A DNA stretch of 64,000 bases from Acanthochromis polyacanthus (GCF_021347895.1 NC_067130.1:27301817-27365816), one strand, 5' to 3'; positions 1 through 13,742 are shown, numbered from the stretch's first letter. Notes: generated by a model not told the origin, from the letters alone. A program made the numbers and translations.

Positions 1-380
1 CCAACAAATTTCACCACCAGCCGCCACTGTCAATATCATCATTTCCAACTAGAAAATGAGTGAAAACCAAAAGACAACCAAACTTAATTGTGGCACTGAA
101 GATCGCTCGTCCATCACACAACTGTGGACTTCTGGGTAAAGGTCCGGGTTTTGGTTTACACAAATCTGCAACCCTGCAATCCTGGACTTTTTTACTCTTT
201 CAAAATGGCTGCCTTAACACCTTTAGGTAACAAATTATGTTCATTTCATAAGAAAATGATGTTTCAGTATTTAAGGATAAGGTTTCGTCGTATAGGAACA
301 TGATTTTGTGTAGAAATGGCTGCCCTGATAACCGATAAAATGGAGGAGAAACTTCAGATGTGACAAGGTTGCATTTTAAC
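1..380. other. No recognisable feature
   Basis: AT-rich sequence with no convincing exon, repeat or RNA gene. Confidence 0.5.
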
Positions 381-1160
381 TAGTGGTGGGACGCAATTTT
401 TAAAAAAAATCTAATTAATTAGAGGCTTTGTAATTAATTAATCACAATTAACCGCATTTTTGTCAAAGAGCAATATTTGACACAAAAAGCAAAGTTTTTC
501 GATTCAAATATATTTTGGTTGACGACTGAATCGATGAATGCACATATATGTGAACTTAAACAACAAACATGTTTGTTTCATTTATATTTATCCGTGCATT
601 TTTCAATTACTGCAAACTCAAAGTCCAATTATAGCTATTATATTCAAAATTTTAAGACTTTTTCTCAACTCAAGCACTTTCAATTCCTTGAAAAGTGGTC
701 TATGGTGGGATAGCTACAGTACATCACTTGTTGGTACCAGTACTGTCGTAGCTAACGTTAGCTCTGGTACTAACAGCATCAAGTTTTGCATTGATGTGAT
801 ATTGTCAGCTTTAAGTGCTGTGGTGATAAGAAAACTGTTCCTTGCACAATTTGCATACAGCCACGCTTTTATCCAAGCTACCATCGGGAACTTTTTTAAA
901 AGAAAACTTTCCGCCCAACAAGCCAAGCAATGTGGTCTCATCTTCCATTACTGTTCACCAAACTTTACTGTGTGCTGACATCACTCAATGCATCCTGTGC
1001 ATCTTCTTCATGGCTGGCAAACAGACTTTAGGTGCATTACCGCCACCTACAGGGCAGCAGCATTGCATCAGTGTTACCAGTGAGACAGAAGTTAGTGAAC
1101 TGAGTAATGCGTTATTTTTTCTGTAACTAATTAATCAAAAAATTAACATGTTAAAGTCCA
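381..1160. repeat. Possible decayed hAT-like non-autonomous element
   Basis: Both ends are rich in AATTAATC-type sequence. The left end reads GTGGGACGCAA followed by AATTAATTA blocks; the right end, read on the minus strand, starts GGACTTTAAC and also runs into ATTAATTAG. The arrangement resembles a common teleost repeat that begins TAGTGGTGGGAC. The inverted match is imperfect and I see no clear target duplication. Short open frames inside do not resemble a known transposase. Class assignment is inference. Confidence 0.4.
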
Positions 1161-2816
1161 AACCCAAACTCCGGTGTTTTTCACAAGCCTTACCGCAGAA
1201 TTTTTGTTCCTAAATCTGACCAAAAAAACGAGTGAAAAGGAAACTTGATCCCACACTGGCAGTCTTGAAAGTTGACCGTACGTAATCTTTGTGGCTCTTT
1301 TAAACTGGAAGCCTTGGTTAATATGTCTGTTTAAGAGCAAAACTATTGATGTTTCTTTCAAACTTAAATGAAAAGGCAGTTAAATGTACAGAAATACGAA
1401 TTTCTGGAGACAGGGTTGGTGAGGAAAACCAGCAGAAACCACACAGCTGGGCAGAAATTATATATTCATGCAATTAAATATAATAAAGACACTCACTTGA
1501 GTAGTGAAATCTTGACTCAGTATATACAGTATATATACAAGTAGCAATAACATTATAGATAGCATACAAAATTAGTTCTCTCTAGTGCACCCCTGAGGTT
1601 GCAGTTTTTAAGGCGGTATTTGTGGCACCCCACAGCAGAATGATATTCAAAACACGAATGATTTTGGGATTATTACAGCAGCGATCAAAATGACAAGCTT
1701 GTCCCCTGGGTAGAATTAAACAAGTGGTCTTTGGATCTGTTTGCTTTGCTATGCTCAGCTTGCTAATCACAACTCACCCCGAAATAAAACAGCCTGTTGT
1801 TTTCCATTTAGTCGACGCTTTGGAATTATTTATTTTTTTTGTCATCGTGTGTGGTGAGTCATGGTAAGTTTGCCGTGCTTCTCAGATGAGAATGTGGAGT
1901 CAGGATAATGGATGTGAGTTTTCTTACATCCTTCCTGAACTCCTCATTCAAATTTTAAGCAGTCATTTTCTCTATAATAACCTGTTTTGCTCTGTATAGG
2001 TGCAACAAGCAATGCCTTGGATTCCTTTTTAAATCTGCTTATTGTACCCATTGCGTGTCGCTCTGACAGCGAACAAAGCTTGCTCTCTTTGCTAATGCAA
2101 CGTTTTGGAAAATTATAGAGTGAAACACAGTATTGTTATCACCCTCTATTCATTGAATTTCACTCACTACAGCCAGACGCCATCCCTCCATTTCTCTCTG
2201 CTTCTATTATTTTTCAATTCAGTTTTAGGCAAACAAGCAGTATTTCCTAAATGGGAGGTCAATCCCACCCATGCTCTGACACTGGCTACACTTTGAAGAG
2301 TTTGACTAAAATCTGCAGCAACTGAGCTAGAAAGAAAAATATCTGCCTAAACTTCAAGAGCAACCTTGGGGATGCCCCAGACTGCAACACATTTAATGGC
2401 TTTTTGGGTACAGTGAAGCCCAAAATTAATCATACCCATGTCAAATTTCAATTTATTGAGATTGTTTTTCTTCTTCAGTAGGCTTCTTCTGGCTGGAAAT
2501 GATACACGCATGTGAAAAAAAACATGCTAAGATGAATTTGAATAGTATCTGCTTTTTTTAGGATTTCACTGAATATGCCATGTCCAAAATTATTCATAAT
2601 TTTCGCCAAGTTTTTGAGGAATTGCATTTTCTGTTCCCTACCAAATGGTCCTGCTAATTTCTACCATATTCTAGGGCATTTTAATACTCTGTTCAGTTGT
2701 CGGTTGATTCCAAGTCATGGTTACAACTGAAGTGCTTATTAAGGTCACTTTTAATGTCCATCACAGAGAGAGTTATGCATCGCGGCTATTCACAAAATGA
2801 AAAAAGACTTTAAAGC
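1161..2816. other. No recognisable feature
   Basis: AT-rich DNA between the hAT-like remnant and the Tc1 element. The open frames are short and unlike known proteins. I see no repeat I can name. Confidence 0.5.
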
Positions 2817-2818
2817 TA

Positions 2819-3030
2819 CACATGTGGACAAAATTGTTGGTACCCCTCAGTTAAAGAAGGAAAAACCCACAATTCTCACTGAAATCACTTGAAACTCACA
2901 AAAGTAACAATAAATAAAAATGTATTGAAAATTAAATAATCAAAATCAGCCATCACTTTTGAATTGTTTATTAACATAATTATTTAAAAAACAAACTAAT
3001 GAAATAGGGCTGGACAAAAATGATGGTACC
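2819..3030 (+). repeat. Left terminal inverted repeat of the Tc1 element
   Basis: Inverted match to 4240-4452. It contains an outer direct repeat at 2825-2844 and an inner one from 3011, the presumed transposase-binding sites. Confidence 0.9.
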
Positions 3031-3036
3031 CATAAC

Positions 3037-4173
<1,137 letters not shown>

Positions 4174-4239
4174 TCAATTAAATGACACACCTGAGTTAAT
4201 CATGTCACTCTGGTCAAATAGTTTTCAATCTTTTATAGA

Positions 4240-4452
4240 GGTACCATCATTTTTGTCCAGGCCTGTTTTATTAGTTTGTTTTTTTAAATAATTATGTTAA
4301 TCAACAATTCAAAAGTAATGGCTGTTTTTGATTATTTAATTTTCAATAAATTTTTATTTATTGTTACTTTTGTGAGTTTCAAGTGATTTCAGTGAGAATT
4401 GTGGGTTTTTCCTTCTTTAACTGAGGGGTACCAACAATTTTGTCCATGTGTG
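4240..4452 (-). repeat. Right terminal inverted repeat of the Tc1 element
   Basis: Reverse-complement match to 2819-3030, with the inner and outer direct repeats at about 4240-4259 and 4427-4446. Confidence 0.9.
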
Positions 4453-4454
4453 TA

Positions 4455-5100
4455 TATCCAAGTGTTTTCAAGTGCAAGTGGCCACAGTGTAAAGCACAAT
4501 CAAAAAGTACAAGGAGATTCATGAAAAGAAAAATGTGTGAAATTGTCATGGTCTTTGGCTTTTATTTGCATTTTCTGTGTCTCTTTAAAGTACCTTTTCC
4601 TTATGTGTCGTTTTACTTCCTCCCTTTATCCGTTTCCCTGCTTTTTTGATCGACCTCATCAGTTTCACTGACCGTGTCTTTTCTCCATGAGCACTTTTTG
4701 GTGTATCAATAGTCTATGTTAAAGTAAAGCTTTAATGGGGATTCGAAACAAATGAAAACCTACCAAACAGATAAATTGCAGCAGGTCAGACCCAGTAACA
4801 CTTTTGACATGACAAAAGTCTGAACTGCATACGGTCATAATAAATCACAGGCAACTGCAAATTATTGTGTACTGACACAGGGCATTGCTATATATGATCG
4901 ACGTCATGACGGTCTCATGCATGTGGCATCCATCGTGTACAGAACAGATTTTATCCATGGGCAATTACATTTTGAAACTCAAAGGAGTAACCCTCATGGA
5001 TACTTCCGGACAACTGCTCTTTTGACCAAACATGGGGCAGTGCAACATTAGTATGTGCACATGTGGACTTTTGTTGTTCTTTCTGTTTATTACTCCACCA
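4455..5100. other. No recognisable feature
   Basis: Non-coding sequence downstream of the Tc1 element. Open frames here are short and not family-like. Confidence 0.5.
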
Positions 5101-5617
5101 AGGACCACCTCATTAGATTTTGACAGGGATGCGGCTTGTAGGCTGGATCCACAGATTTGTTAAGGATTTCGATTGTGAGATCGCATTATGGTGTCACTGT
5201 AACCATGACAACAAGTGAACGCTACATCACCTGCCTGCTGAGGATTGCATGATTGCGATCCTACTACAAATCCACCTGCGGATGTATCGGAAATAATGCA
5301 AGGAACAAATGACTAAATTGTGGGGATGTTTCTGAGTCCCATCAATTCCTGCTGCCTGCTACATATTTAGATCACGGGATTCAGTGTCCGTACATAACGT
5401 ACACATGCATAACACACACCTGTGCTCAGCACAAGGTCATTTTCATTGTGGGTACATCTATATTAAGTGGCCATCTATGTTTTCGTGATTTCTGATCATC
5501 AATGACTAAATAAAAAAAACTGCATTTCTACAAAAATATACTGCATTTCTGATAATGCCATATAAGGGAATGAACAGCCTTTGCAGAGTACTGTGCTCTT
5601 TGAGTGTTTTTCTTGTT
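5101..5617 (-). repeat. Unclassified interspersed repeat, copy A
   Basis: On the minus strand this matches 20943-21558 and 59025-59702. Shared landmarks are the head AGAAAA-CACTCA...GCAGTACT, the AAATCCTTAACAAATC segment and GTCAAAATCTAATGAGGTGGTC. The copy lacks the far end of the family. It has no coding capacity, and its class is unknown to me. Confidence 0.7.
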
Positions 5618-5636
5618 ACTTTTGTTACATCATGCA

Positions 5637-5735
5637 AATTGCATATTTGTATTTTTTAAGTGCAGTATGGGGAGATGCTCCCACCAACTGAACAATTTTG
5701 TGTACAATGACAATAAAGTCTAGTCTAGTCTATTC
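5637..5735 (+). repeat. LINE-type 3' tail
   Basis: The sequence ACAATGACAATAAAGTCTAG followed by TCTAG/TCTAT repeats is a typical fish non-LTR retrotransposon 3' end with a short tandem tail. Only the tail remains, so the family cannot be named. Confidence 0.45.
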
Positions 5736-5741
5736 TTTTTT

Positions 5742-5823
5742 GTTCCGCCCAGAACCGTAGCAGAGTTATGTAATGATCGATTGGTTTGTCTGTTTGTCTG
5801 TTCACAACATTACTCAAAAATAG
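5742..5823 (-). repeat. End fragment of the copy A/B/C repeat family
   Basis: Read on the minus strand it carries TTTTTGAGTAATGTTG, then repeated ACAGACAAAC, then ACATAACTCTGC. This matches the right end of copy C (59620-59700). It is separate from copy A because the order is wrong for one element. Confidence 0.55.
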
Positions 5824-5899
5824 ACTACAGGGGGTTCTCTGTTTACAACGTCACTGACCTACGGCGTTTCATTGTTACGTCGGAACTGACACCAACAGC

Positions 5900-5962
5900 C
5901 GAATCCAAATTTCTTGTATGTTGTGTATGTACATGACCATTAAAGCTGATTCTGATTTTAGA
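5900..5962 (+). repeat. Possible second retrotransposon tail
   Basis: AAATTTCTTGTATG...ACATGACCATTAAAGCTGATTCTGATTT resembles 3' ends common in teleost genomes. Only the tail is visible, and the assignment is from recognition alone. Confidence 0.35.
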
Positions 5963-6109
5963 TGAGTTTTCTTTAGTGATCTCTTGAACTTTTAGTTTGT
6001 ATTTTACCTGAATACCAGCTGCCTTTTGTTTACTCCCCTGCCAGCCTGTTAATGATATGTTGTGTAAGTCTTATTAAAGTTTATATCGGGTCCTGCTTCT
6101 TTATCAATC

Positions 6110-6848
6110 CATGGTCAGAAGTCAAAGTCTGCTGATCAGAATGACCGTACAAGAGGCTAAGAAGAACCCTCAGTTCTCCAACAATGCCTTCATGAGGAAT
6201 TTGAGCACTTCTGGTAGCAACAGCTCAAAACAGACATTCCAGCAGACACTGAACAAGGCTGCTCCATTGACACTCACCACAAAGGATTCCAATTCTCCAA
6301 GACAGAAACACAAAGAGCCTCAGCAACCTTTTGCAAAAGAAAAAAGAAAGAAGAAGAAGCAAACTCCAGTTCTGATATTAGTATTCCATTCTGTGTTTGG
6401 ATGAAATGAAAATGGAGTTGTTTGAACACAAGGGCATGGCTTTTGTTTGCTCAAAGGAGGGAGACACAAGCAGACACAAGATGGACTTGAAAGTGCTGTC
6501 CGGGCCAGGCAACCTTGCCAAAAGAAGTGTCATCGTGAGTGGTCTGGATGAAGACTTCCAGCAGTCTGCAAAATAACTTCCCCTGACACAATCATTTAAA
6601 ACATTAGAGCCAAAACAGACAATATAGCCATTTTGGACCCATCAGAGTCCAGACTAGAATCCTCTTGAGAATCTTTGGGGGAACTGTAGAGCAGAGTGAT
6701 GGCAAGAAGCTCTTTCAACCTCAAAGACCTGGTGATTGTCACAACAGAGGAGGGCAACATCGCAGTGGAGACATGCGAAAAGCTTGTTAGCAATTATAAG
6801 CATTTGATTGATGTGGTGGCAAATAAATGGGGTGCCATTAATTACTGA
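6110..6848 (+). pseudogene. Decayed Tc1/mariner transposase
   Basis: Several Tc1 landmarks appear in order but in different frames. An N-terminal part (from 6111) reads like the second DNA-binding region and includes QQTLNKA. A segment near 6390-6475 reads LDEMKMELFEHKGMAFVCSKEGD, matching the first catalytic block (DETK.ELFG). At 6646-6690 SPD-stop-NPLENLWG matches the third catalytic block, with a TAG at 6655-6657. The C-terminus, ending at a TGA at 6846-6848, reads TCEKLVSNYKHLIDVVANKW. Frameshifts, a nonsense codon and deletions make it non-functional, and the second catalytic block is not visible. Terminal repeats were not found. It belongs to a different Tc1 lineage from the intact copy upstream. 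Confidence 0.8.
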
Positions 6849-7209
6849 GCGTGGCACTTTCAGTAAAGATGTGGACAAAAAAAAGAAAAAAAGAATGAAA
6901 ATGTGTCATTAACATCTCTAGCACATGGCCTACAGTCTGTCCACCATTGCAAATGAACCGAGTCCCACTGAGAGCTGCTCAGAGGTCTGTTTGCAGGCCA
7001 GAGCTGCTCAGAGCTCATGTGTTTTACATAATGATTAGTAGTATGATGGATATCAGAAATTGCTTGCCCCATTTCCAGGATTCTCAGGTAGCCCCGTCTG
7101 CTGTTATCAATCATAGATGACATTTGCCGTTGTATATTAATGTGCTGAAGCTTCATCACTGGGTTCCCTGCGGTGATTGATGCAGCAGATTGTCCTCATA
7201 TCCCCCCTC
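6849..7209. other. No gene; possible conserved non-coding sequence
   Basis: A non-repetitive block around 7020-7190 with homeodomain-like TAAT sites (ACATAATGATTAG, TATTAATG) and no coding potential. Conservation is a guess from texture only. Confidence 0.15.
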
Positions 7210-7236
7210 CACCATCACCACCACCACCACCACCAC
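7210..7236. repeat. (CCA)n microsatellite
   Basis: A run of CCACCAT and CCACCA units visible in the sequence. Confidence 0.8.
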
Positions 7237-7239
7237 AGA

Positions 7240-10200
7240 ATACCAGATGAATAGAAGATCTTCTCCAAGACTCACTGTGACACAGTCTTGTATCAGCGGG
7301 CAGTTTTTTCCACTTAATGACAGCCAGTGATAAGCCTGTTTACACATTGATAATAAATGCTTTTTCCCCCCTCCCCTCCTGCTCTCCTCTCCAGCCTTAG
7401 CTGCAGTAATATATTTTTTTGCGTTTCTTTTGTGTTTCTCTGCTGCTGAGTCATTACCTAGTTCTTCCTGAGAGAGCACCTCATTTTTTCCCGCATCTAC
7501 TTTCACAAGTCAACTCCGTCTTTTGAAAATTATTGCAGCCTACGTTAATGCAGTGTCGCAGTTTATTAAGTGTATAAGTCAGGTTATTTTGTGACTGACA
7601 TTTTTCATACATTAGTTGTGTTTTTAGAATATATGCATGATCATTTTCTACAGAGGTGCAATCTTTGTTTTCAATATTGATGATTTTTCCAATATTTGAC
7701 CAATTATTTTGTCAAAAACTGTCATCTTCATGTTGCTTTTATCTGATCAACAGTTTAATACCCCAAAATATTCAATTCATCATGATAGAAAAGCCAAAAA
7801 CAGCCTATCATCACTTTGAAAAAAGGTCTAACTGCCACCCGTTTGCCATTTTCCTTGGTAAATGGCTTTAGCTCATAATTTTTTCAAATCAAAACTGTCA
7901 TGATTATTTTGTCATGATGCGACTACTCCACAAACCATTTCTTTCTGCTCCGTATCTGTCCCTGCTGGATTAAAATGTTCACTCCCATCTGTCTGATGTG
8001 AATCCTGGGTTAGCCCGGCTAAGGATGCTCCCGGTAAGTTTGTCATTGTTTGCTTTTTTGAAGACAGCTAAGGAGGATGCCCTGATGTTCAACTTGTCTG
8101 CTGAGACAATTCCCTGGGCCACTGGACTGATAAAAAATTCACTTTCAAAGTCCAAACAGGAAATGTAGTGAACAGCTGCACCAATGCAGGGCCAGCTTTC
8201 CTACGGTTGGTAGACAGAAAGCTGAGGAGGCAATTTCCCCCTCTCCCTTATTCTTTTCTTTATGCTTTTATGAGTATACAGACTCACTGCACATTTAAGC
8301 CGTCAACAACTCAGCCTTTAAATGTAACGAGTAAAACCATAGCGCATGTCTTCATCCATTAAATGGAAATGCTGTCTCATTTTCGGCAGACTTTGTTTAC
8401 TTATGAAGCTTCTTCTCTAAAAAAAATGTTTTCACAGTTCATGTCACCATTTGAGTGGAAGGAAAATGATCACCGCAGTGGTGGATAGTATTTTTGTTTT
8501 ATTAATTCAGCACTAACAAAAGATTCAATAAGCTCCCAAAACTTTAAAGTTATAAAGATTGCAAACTCATAGTTTAGTCTTTGTTCTGGAGTTCTTCATG
8601 ACATCTTGCACATAACTCAACCTGGCACAGCTGCTTTTTGTGTCTCCTATATTATCCAATGCCTGCTGCTGTCGGCGTACTCTGTTGTATGTTGTACCAT
8701 GTTCATATTGACTATTTTTGACTTTGAAAATGCTTTTTTTCAAGGAAACTGAGCCTCGGAGTCTGTCATTGTTTATTTTGATCGGGTATTCCCTGGAGGA
8801 AATCCAAAACCGTTTTAATAACTGTATTTTTGAACTGTTTGAACACTCAACAACCCATGAAAGTGCAACAGTTAGCCAGGATAGCCTCCAAACTAGTTTG
8901 TGGGTGCATGTTTGTGCAGTGTTTGTGTTTACTTTCATTGCATGTCCCCGAGGGTTTCGTCTCCCAGTCGGTTCAGTATTTTATTCTCCACCTGAGCCTC
9001 CTTGTCCTTTTTGCACTTCACATCTTTCTGCTGTTGCGTCTCAAGGTAATAAGAACCAAGAAGATGCAAAGTGTGAGTGAGGTTGAGGATGGTAGTGGTT
9101 GTGGAATACATTTTTGTGGATTTCTGTGCAGAGCAGTTGCACACAGAAAGTACACACAAATATGTTAAATACAAACCACCAACTCACAGGGTTTGAATAG
9201 CTGAAATGGTATAATATGCTTTGAGGATGTGTTTTCTTTTTCTGTCTAAAAGGATTTCAAATTCAAATTTCTTTCACTTTCTTCTGCCTGTATCTTACAG
9301 CTTGGACCAAGCTGTTGTCACATGAACCTGCGTATGGAACTTTATTCAGCCTCCTTTGCTGAATCACCATATGGCCATCTGTTATCACGTGACTAAAGCT
9401 GTTTTTTTGTTTTCTTGTTTCTGTGGGGGTTTTTTTAGTTTTTGCTGCCCATCTATGTAGTCAGACAACTTTGCATTTGAAACTACATTTGCATAAATCA
9501 GCAACAGTCACCATCCCACCATCTGCGCCACTGTTTGTGATTAGAGAAACACAACAGATTGGGAACTGAAGCACACATTATCTTTTTAAATTCCAGCTAA
9601 TGTCTCAAAATCAAATCAAAGAAGAGACCCAACATAGCTATTCCCACCAAAACCTGACATGCAAAGGTCAAAACTGGTCAGTTTGACTAGCAATCCAATT
9701 ATGGGATCTTAAGACAAATGATTAGGTTTGTAAGGTCAAGTCAAGATTGTGTGAAACTTCCTATTTACTTGCTGGAATGGATCGATGCTCTTTGGATGGT
9801 CGGAGCTGGTCTGGATGATATATATTAGGAAATAGTTTATGTAATGTGGCTGAAATTCATCAAAGTTTTTGATGTATTTCTTTTTTATTAAGGTGTATGT
9901 TTAGCAAAAAAAAAAAGAGGCAATAAAAGACCAGTTAAAAGAAATTTAACAGTCAAGGTTGTATCCACTTCAAGTCTTGTATCGTATGATTGTTTCTCAA
10001 CTCATGCATTGACTGCAGTGCAAGAAAATAGTACACCTTAAATGCTGCCAGTTGCTGCCAGCAGCCTTTAAGCAACACCATGAATTAACCTATTTATTCT
10101 ACTGAGCTAGCATTAGCTAGTAAATATGAAAAGGCAGCATGGCGCCTCATTCATCATTCACACTTCTGATGGTGTCTTTATTTGTGTTTCATTTGCAAAG

Positions 10201-10584
10201 AGCCATTACATGGCAACCTCTTAAACTCTGCATCCACAGAGTCTGCGGGATGTGAAAGCTTACTTAGCCATGTTTTCATAGTTCGGCCTGTTAGTTGTGC
10301 TTGACCTGTGACTACACAGCACTTTTCCCCAGAATGGACGTTTCAGATGTTCGACACACGCAAGCAAATGGATTCATTCAATACAAAAACAACTTGCTGT
10401 GCTGCTCAGTGTCACAGTAATTAAAACCTGTTACATCTGTGATGTTTTTTAATACTACTTAGCTAGATGCTTGACTTATAATATTCTCAACAAAATGAAA
10501 ATACTCACAGGAACAGTGCTCATAAAACTAAACGGTACTCTCTATTGGTGCACTCTGGTACTTTAAGAAACAGCCTCTGGTTAG
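7240..10584. other. No recognisable feature
   Basis: About 3.3 kb with no transposase, reverse transcriptase or exon-like frame that I can identify. The longest open frames, about 120 codons near 8567-9174, overlap on both strands and have no family features, so I read them as chance. A short A run lies near 9906. Confidence 0.5.
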
Positions 10585-10690
10585 TTTAACTCTTTGGTAT
10601 GGACTGAAATATCTCAACTTCTATTGAATTGATTGCCATGACATTTTATACAGATAGTCACAGGTCCCATAAGATGAATCAGAGCAGTTA
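10585..10690 (-). repeat. Fragment of a teleost interspersed repeat (family F)
   Basis: GGACTGAAATATCTCAACTTC and GATTGCCATGACATTTTATACAGA are the reverse complement of a common fish repeat whose longer copy lies at 43480-43895. No coding content. Confidence 0.5.
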
Positions 10691-10917
10691 TTCTCTGCAT
10701 TGCCATCATAGTCTCTTTGCCAGTCCATGATATAGAACCTAATGGTCTGGCTGCACCACACTATCATTCTCCTATAGCGGCAGAAAATGCTGTGGCTTGT
10801 TTGTACTTCTTTAAATCAACCACATTCATAGTGCACGTGGCTAAGTGAAGGATGCAACTTTGGTGTCCCCTTAAGATAGAGACAGGTGGACTACTTGTGG
10901 TGGAGGGGGTCCAGCTT

Positions 10918-11510
10918 TAGAGATGGACTAATTATCAGCCTTGCCGATAATTTATAGAGATATTTTGCATTTTTCCAGTAATCAGGTATCAGTATTTTTA
11001 TTGACCAATTGCTGATAATTTAAATGTGCTGCTTCAGGTTTGATGCAACCTCCTCTCTCTGTCTGTCATCACTCTGTGATCTCAGAAATGTATTTCAAGC
11101 AAAAACTGAACTGGAAACACAAGCCGTTGCCACAAACCAGGAATAGCTTCTATCACAGTAGCTAAGTTAGAGCTACAGACTGGAAGAGAGTCTGGAAAAC
11201 AATAATTAATAATATTTTAAGATATAGACAGAGGCATAACTGCAGGAGACAAACTGAACTAGCTCAGTCAATCTGACATAAGCAGAAGAGAGCGTCACAA
11301 TTTAATCAGCCTTATTTCTATATTTCACATAATCAGTCATAGTACCACTATTAATGGAGAAGCCTAGTTATGAATGACAGGTTCTCTGCTATCACATGTT
11401 GTTGAAACATTACATTTACTCCAAATCGGCTCCAAATAGCGCTTATCAGACTTTCTGGATTACCAATAATTGGCATCAGTGCAAATAAACCCCATATTGG
11501 TCAATCCCTA
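10918..11510. mobile_element. hAT-like non-autonomous element, copy 1
   Basis: The ends are imperfect inverted repeats: TAGAGATGGACTAAT on the left, and TAGGGATTGACCAAT on the right read in reverse. The interior matches 51496-52013 over blocks such as CCTCCTCTCT-TCTGT-GTCA-TCACTCTGTG, GTCTGGAAAACAATAATTAA and AAGCCTAGTTATGAATGACA. No transposase is present. The flanking 8-mers TCCAGCTT and TCAAGCAC agree at 5 of 8 positions, which could be a worn target duplication. The hAT assignment is inference from the ends. Confidence 0.6.
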
Positions 11511-12012
11511 TCAAGCACTGCGATAAAAATGGATAATCCACCTCAAAAAACTAAGAAAGCTGCTTCAAGGCATGCTCAAAATCCTCAGCAAAACTTGAAA
11601 TTTTCAGTGTGGCAGTTTGGAGGCTGTTGTGAAGAATATAGGTAGTGGAAAGAAGGACAAAGCAGAATGAAAAAAGTAGTGGGTTTTACCTGATCCCAGT
11701 GAGTCACATCAGCACCACCAAGTAGTCAGCAATCGTGGTTTTGAGTGGAGTGTCCCAAAAAGAAGCTAAGAAACTGTCACCGCACTTTGCTCTCCATCAC
11801 TTTCTGTTTTGGCTAATCATTCACTCCCAATTTCCTTATCAGCACTATCATCCAATGTTCCCAAACAGCCTGGAGCGAAGATTATTTAAGTTTAAGTTTT
11901 ATATTGTTCATGTGAATGTGTTTAAATTTTGTACGATGACCTTGAGTGTTTTGAAAGGTGCCTATGAATAAGTGTATTATTATTATTATTTGAATTTGTT
12001 GCAGTGTTTTCG
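11511..12012. other. No recognisable feature
   Basis: Non-coding sequence before the tetranucleotide array, with a short (ATT)n run near 11977-11991. Confidence 0.5.
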
Positions 12013-12056
12013 ATGGGTGGATGGATGGATGGATGGATGGACGGATGGGTGGATGG

Positions 12057-12092
<36 letters not shown>

Positions 12093-12118
12093 ATGGATGG
12101 ATGGATGGAATGGAATGG
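12013..12118. repeat. (GGAT)n tetranucleotide microsatellite
   Basis: About 26 units of ATGG/GGAT with a few point changes (GACGG, GGGTG). It produces open frames on both strands that are artefacts of the repeat. Confidence 0.95.
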
Positions 12119-12282
12119 AAGACATTCAAGAGCAAAAAGCTTTTATCTTCCACCTTCATATAATGTCCCCTTATTGAACAACTATTGGATGCATTGCTGG
12201 AAAATCGGTCCTCATGTTCCCTTCTCGGATGCATATCTTTGACGATCTACTGACTGATCTGACTGCCTCCAGCACCTACCTT

Positions 12283-12325
12283 ACATTTACATTGAATCAT
12301 TTTGCAGACTTATCTGGAAAAACAA
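12283..12325 (+). repeat. Short fragment of a common fish repeat
   Basis: TTACATTTACATTGAATCAT followed by TTTGCAGACTTATC resembles the teleost repeat that reads ACATTTACATT...AGCAGACGCTTTATCC. Too short to classify. Confidence 0.3.
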
Positions 12326-13670
12326 TTTTGTTGAAATACTAGCATGCTACGCCAAGATAGCACAAAAATGAAGAATCTTATTGGCATTGCCATGATGTTA
12401 ACCTTGTAGTTCAAAGGCCCTCTGTGTCTGAGTATAATTTCAGAGACGTCTGGGGAGTTTTACTGCTGTTCTTTAGTGCAACTGCTGAGAAAATTGCATG
12501 TGTTTGGCTGGTGAAGTACAGCACCAGTTATTTCAGCTCTACTGGAAGATGAGTGTGACTGTACATAGCCTTTATTGTGACACATCAAAGCGTCTTAAGC
12601 CAAATCTGAATTATCGTGTTATTTTTCAGGAGCTTTCACATACCCCCTCTAAATATTTTATTTCACCAATTATTATTTTACAAGTGACACTACCTTAAGC
12701 AGTTCTCCACTTTCCATCTTTAAAAAAAAATGTTTTGGGAGAGGATTAACATTTTATTTTTTTTCCCTCCTTCCTTGTGTTGGTGTTTCAGGATTTGTTT
12801 CATTATTTTCCCCCTCAAGCTCTCGTTGGATCATTTTTTTATCCATTTTTTGGTGATTTTAAAAAATATGTTCTGCCTCTCTGTAAACCCAAGATGCATT
12901 AAAGTAAAATCTTCATATTAAAAATGACCAAATATGGTTTGATTCAAGCTCCGTCCCTGTTGATTCCCTTTGATGTGTGTTTTATTTTTAAATTTGCTGA
13001 ATTAGAATGAAGATATAATCAAAATGGGCTTCCAAAATTGTTTAGATGTTGTAGATAGTCAAACAGTTTTGACATTCTTTCGCTTTACAGAAATGAAAAG
13101 GTCAATAAAGTGCATAGATAAATGAAAGTAGAACATAAAAGATGTTTCACGCTGGGTGGAAATGTTGGATTTCCACCATCCTCATGTTCATTTTTTTGCT
13201 CTTCACATGTGCTTGTTAGGCACCAATGAAATCCTCACTGGTTGCTTCCCAAAATATTAAATAATACACCAGTCCGTGCAAAAACAGACTGAACATGAAG
13301 TGTTTTCATTTTACTGAATCTAAATTTCAGTTGTTAGCCTATTGCAGGGACTGAGTCAACATCCATGTCACTGACTACACCCAGTTCACACCGAGTCATA
13401 CACACAGTGTCACATTAAGTCATAGCATACGCATTACTGTGATAACTTCAGGTGTTTCTTCTCATTAACGTATGATAATGACATGTCAGTGGTGTCCAGC
13501 CTTTCATCCAGAGCCTAATAATGGTCTGTGTGATGGGGTAGAGAGAAACCATGGAAGCGAGAGTGACAGAAGTTTCTCGGATAACAAGCTGTTCTCATTC
13601 CACCTAATGAGACTGAAGATCAACCTGTCATTCTTAATATAACACCAGCAAATGAATGCAGTCACACACT
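12326..13670. other. No recognisable feature
   Basis: AT-rich non-coding DNA with no gene or repeat I can support. Confidence 0.5.
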
Positions 13671-13693
13671 CACACACACACACACACACACAC
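13671..13693. repeat. (CA)n microsatellite
   Basis: An uninterrupted CA run of about 23 bp. Confidence 0.9.
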
Positions 13694-13742
13694 TTTTACT
13701 TTTTTCAGTAACAACAACATGGCCAAGAAAACACTATTTAAA

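Noticed and set aside
6111..6404. A lysine-rich 97-residue protein of its own
   Set aside because: It is the N-terminal part of the decayed Tc1 transposase that continues in other frames to 6848.
7210..7236. Short regular repeats considered as a CRISPR-like array
   Set aside because: Units are 3 bp with no spacers, and the genome is eukaryotic.
12013..12118. Repetitive Pro-Ser-Ile-His and Asp-Gly-Trp-Met proteins on both strands
   Set aside because: Direct products of the GGAT microsatellite.
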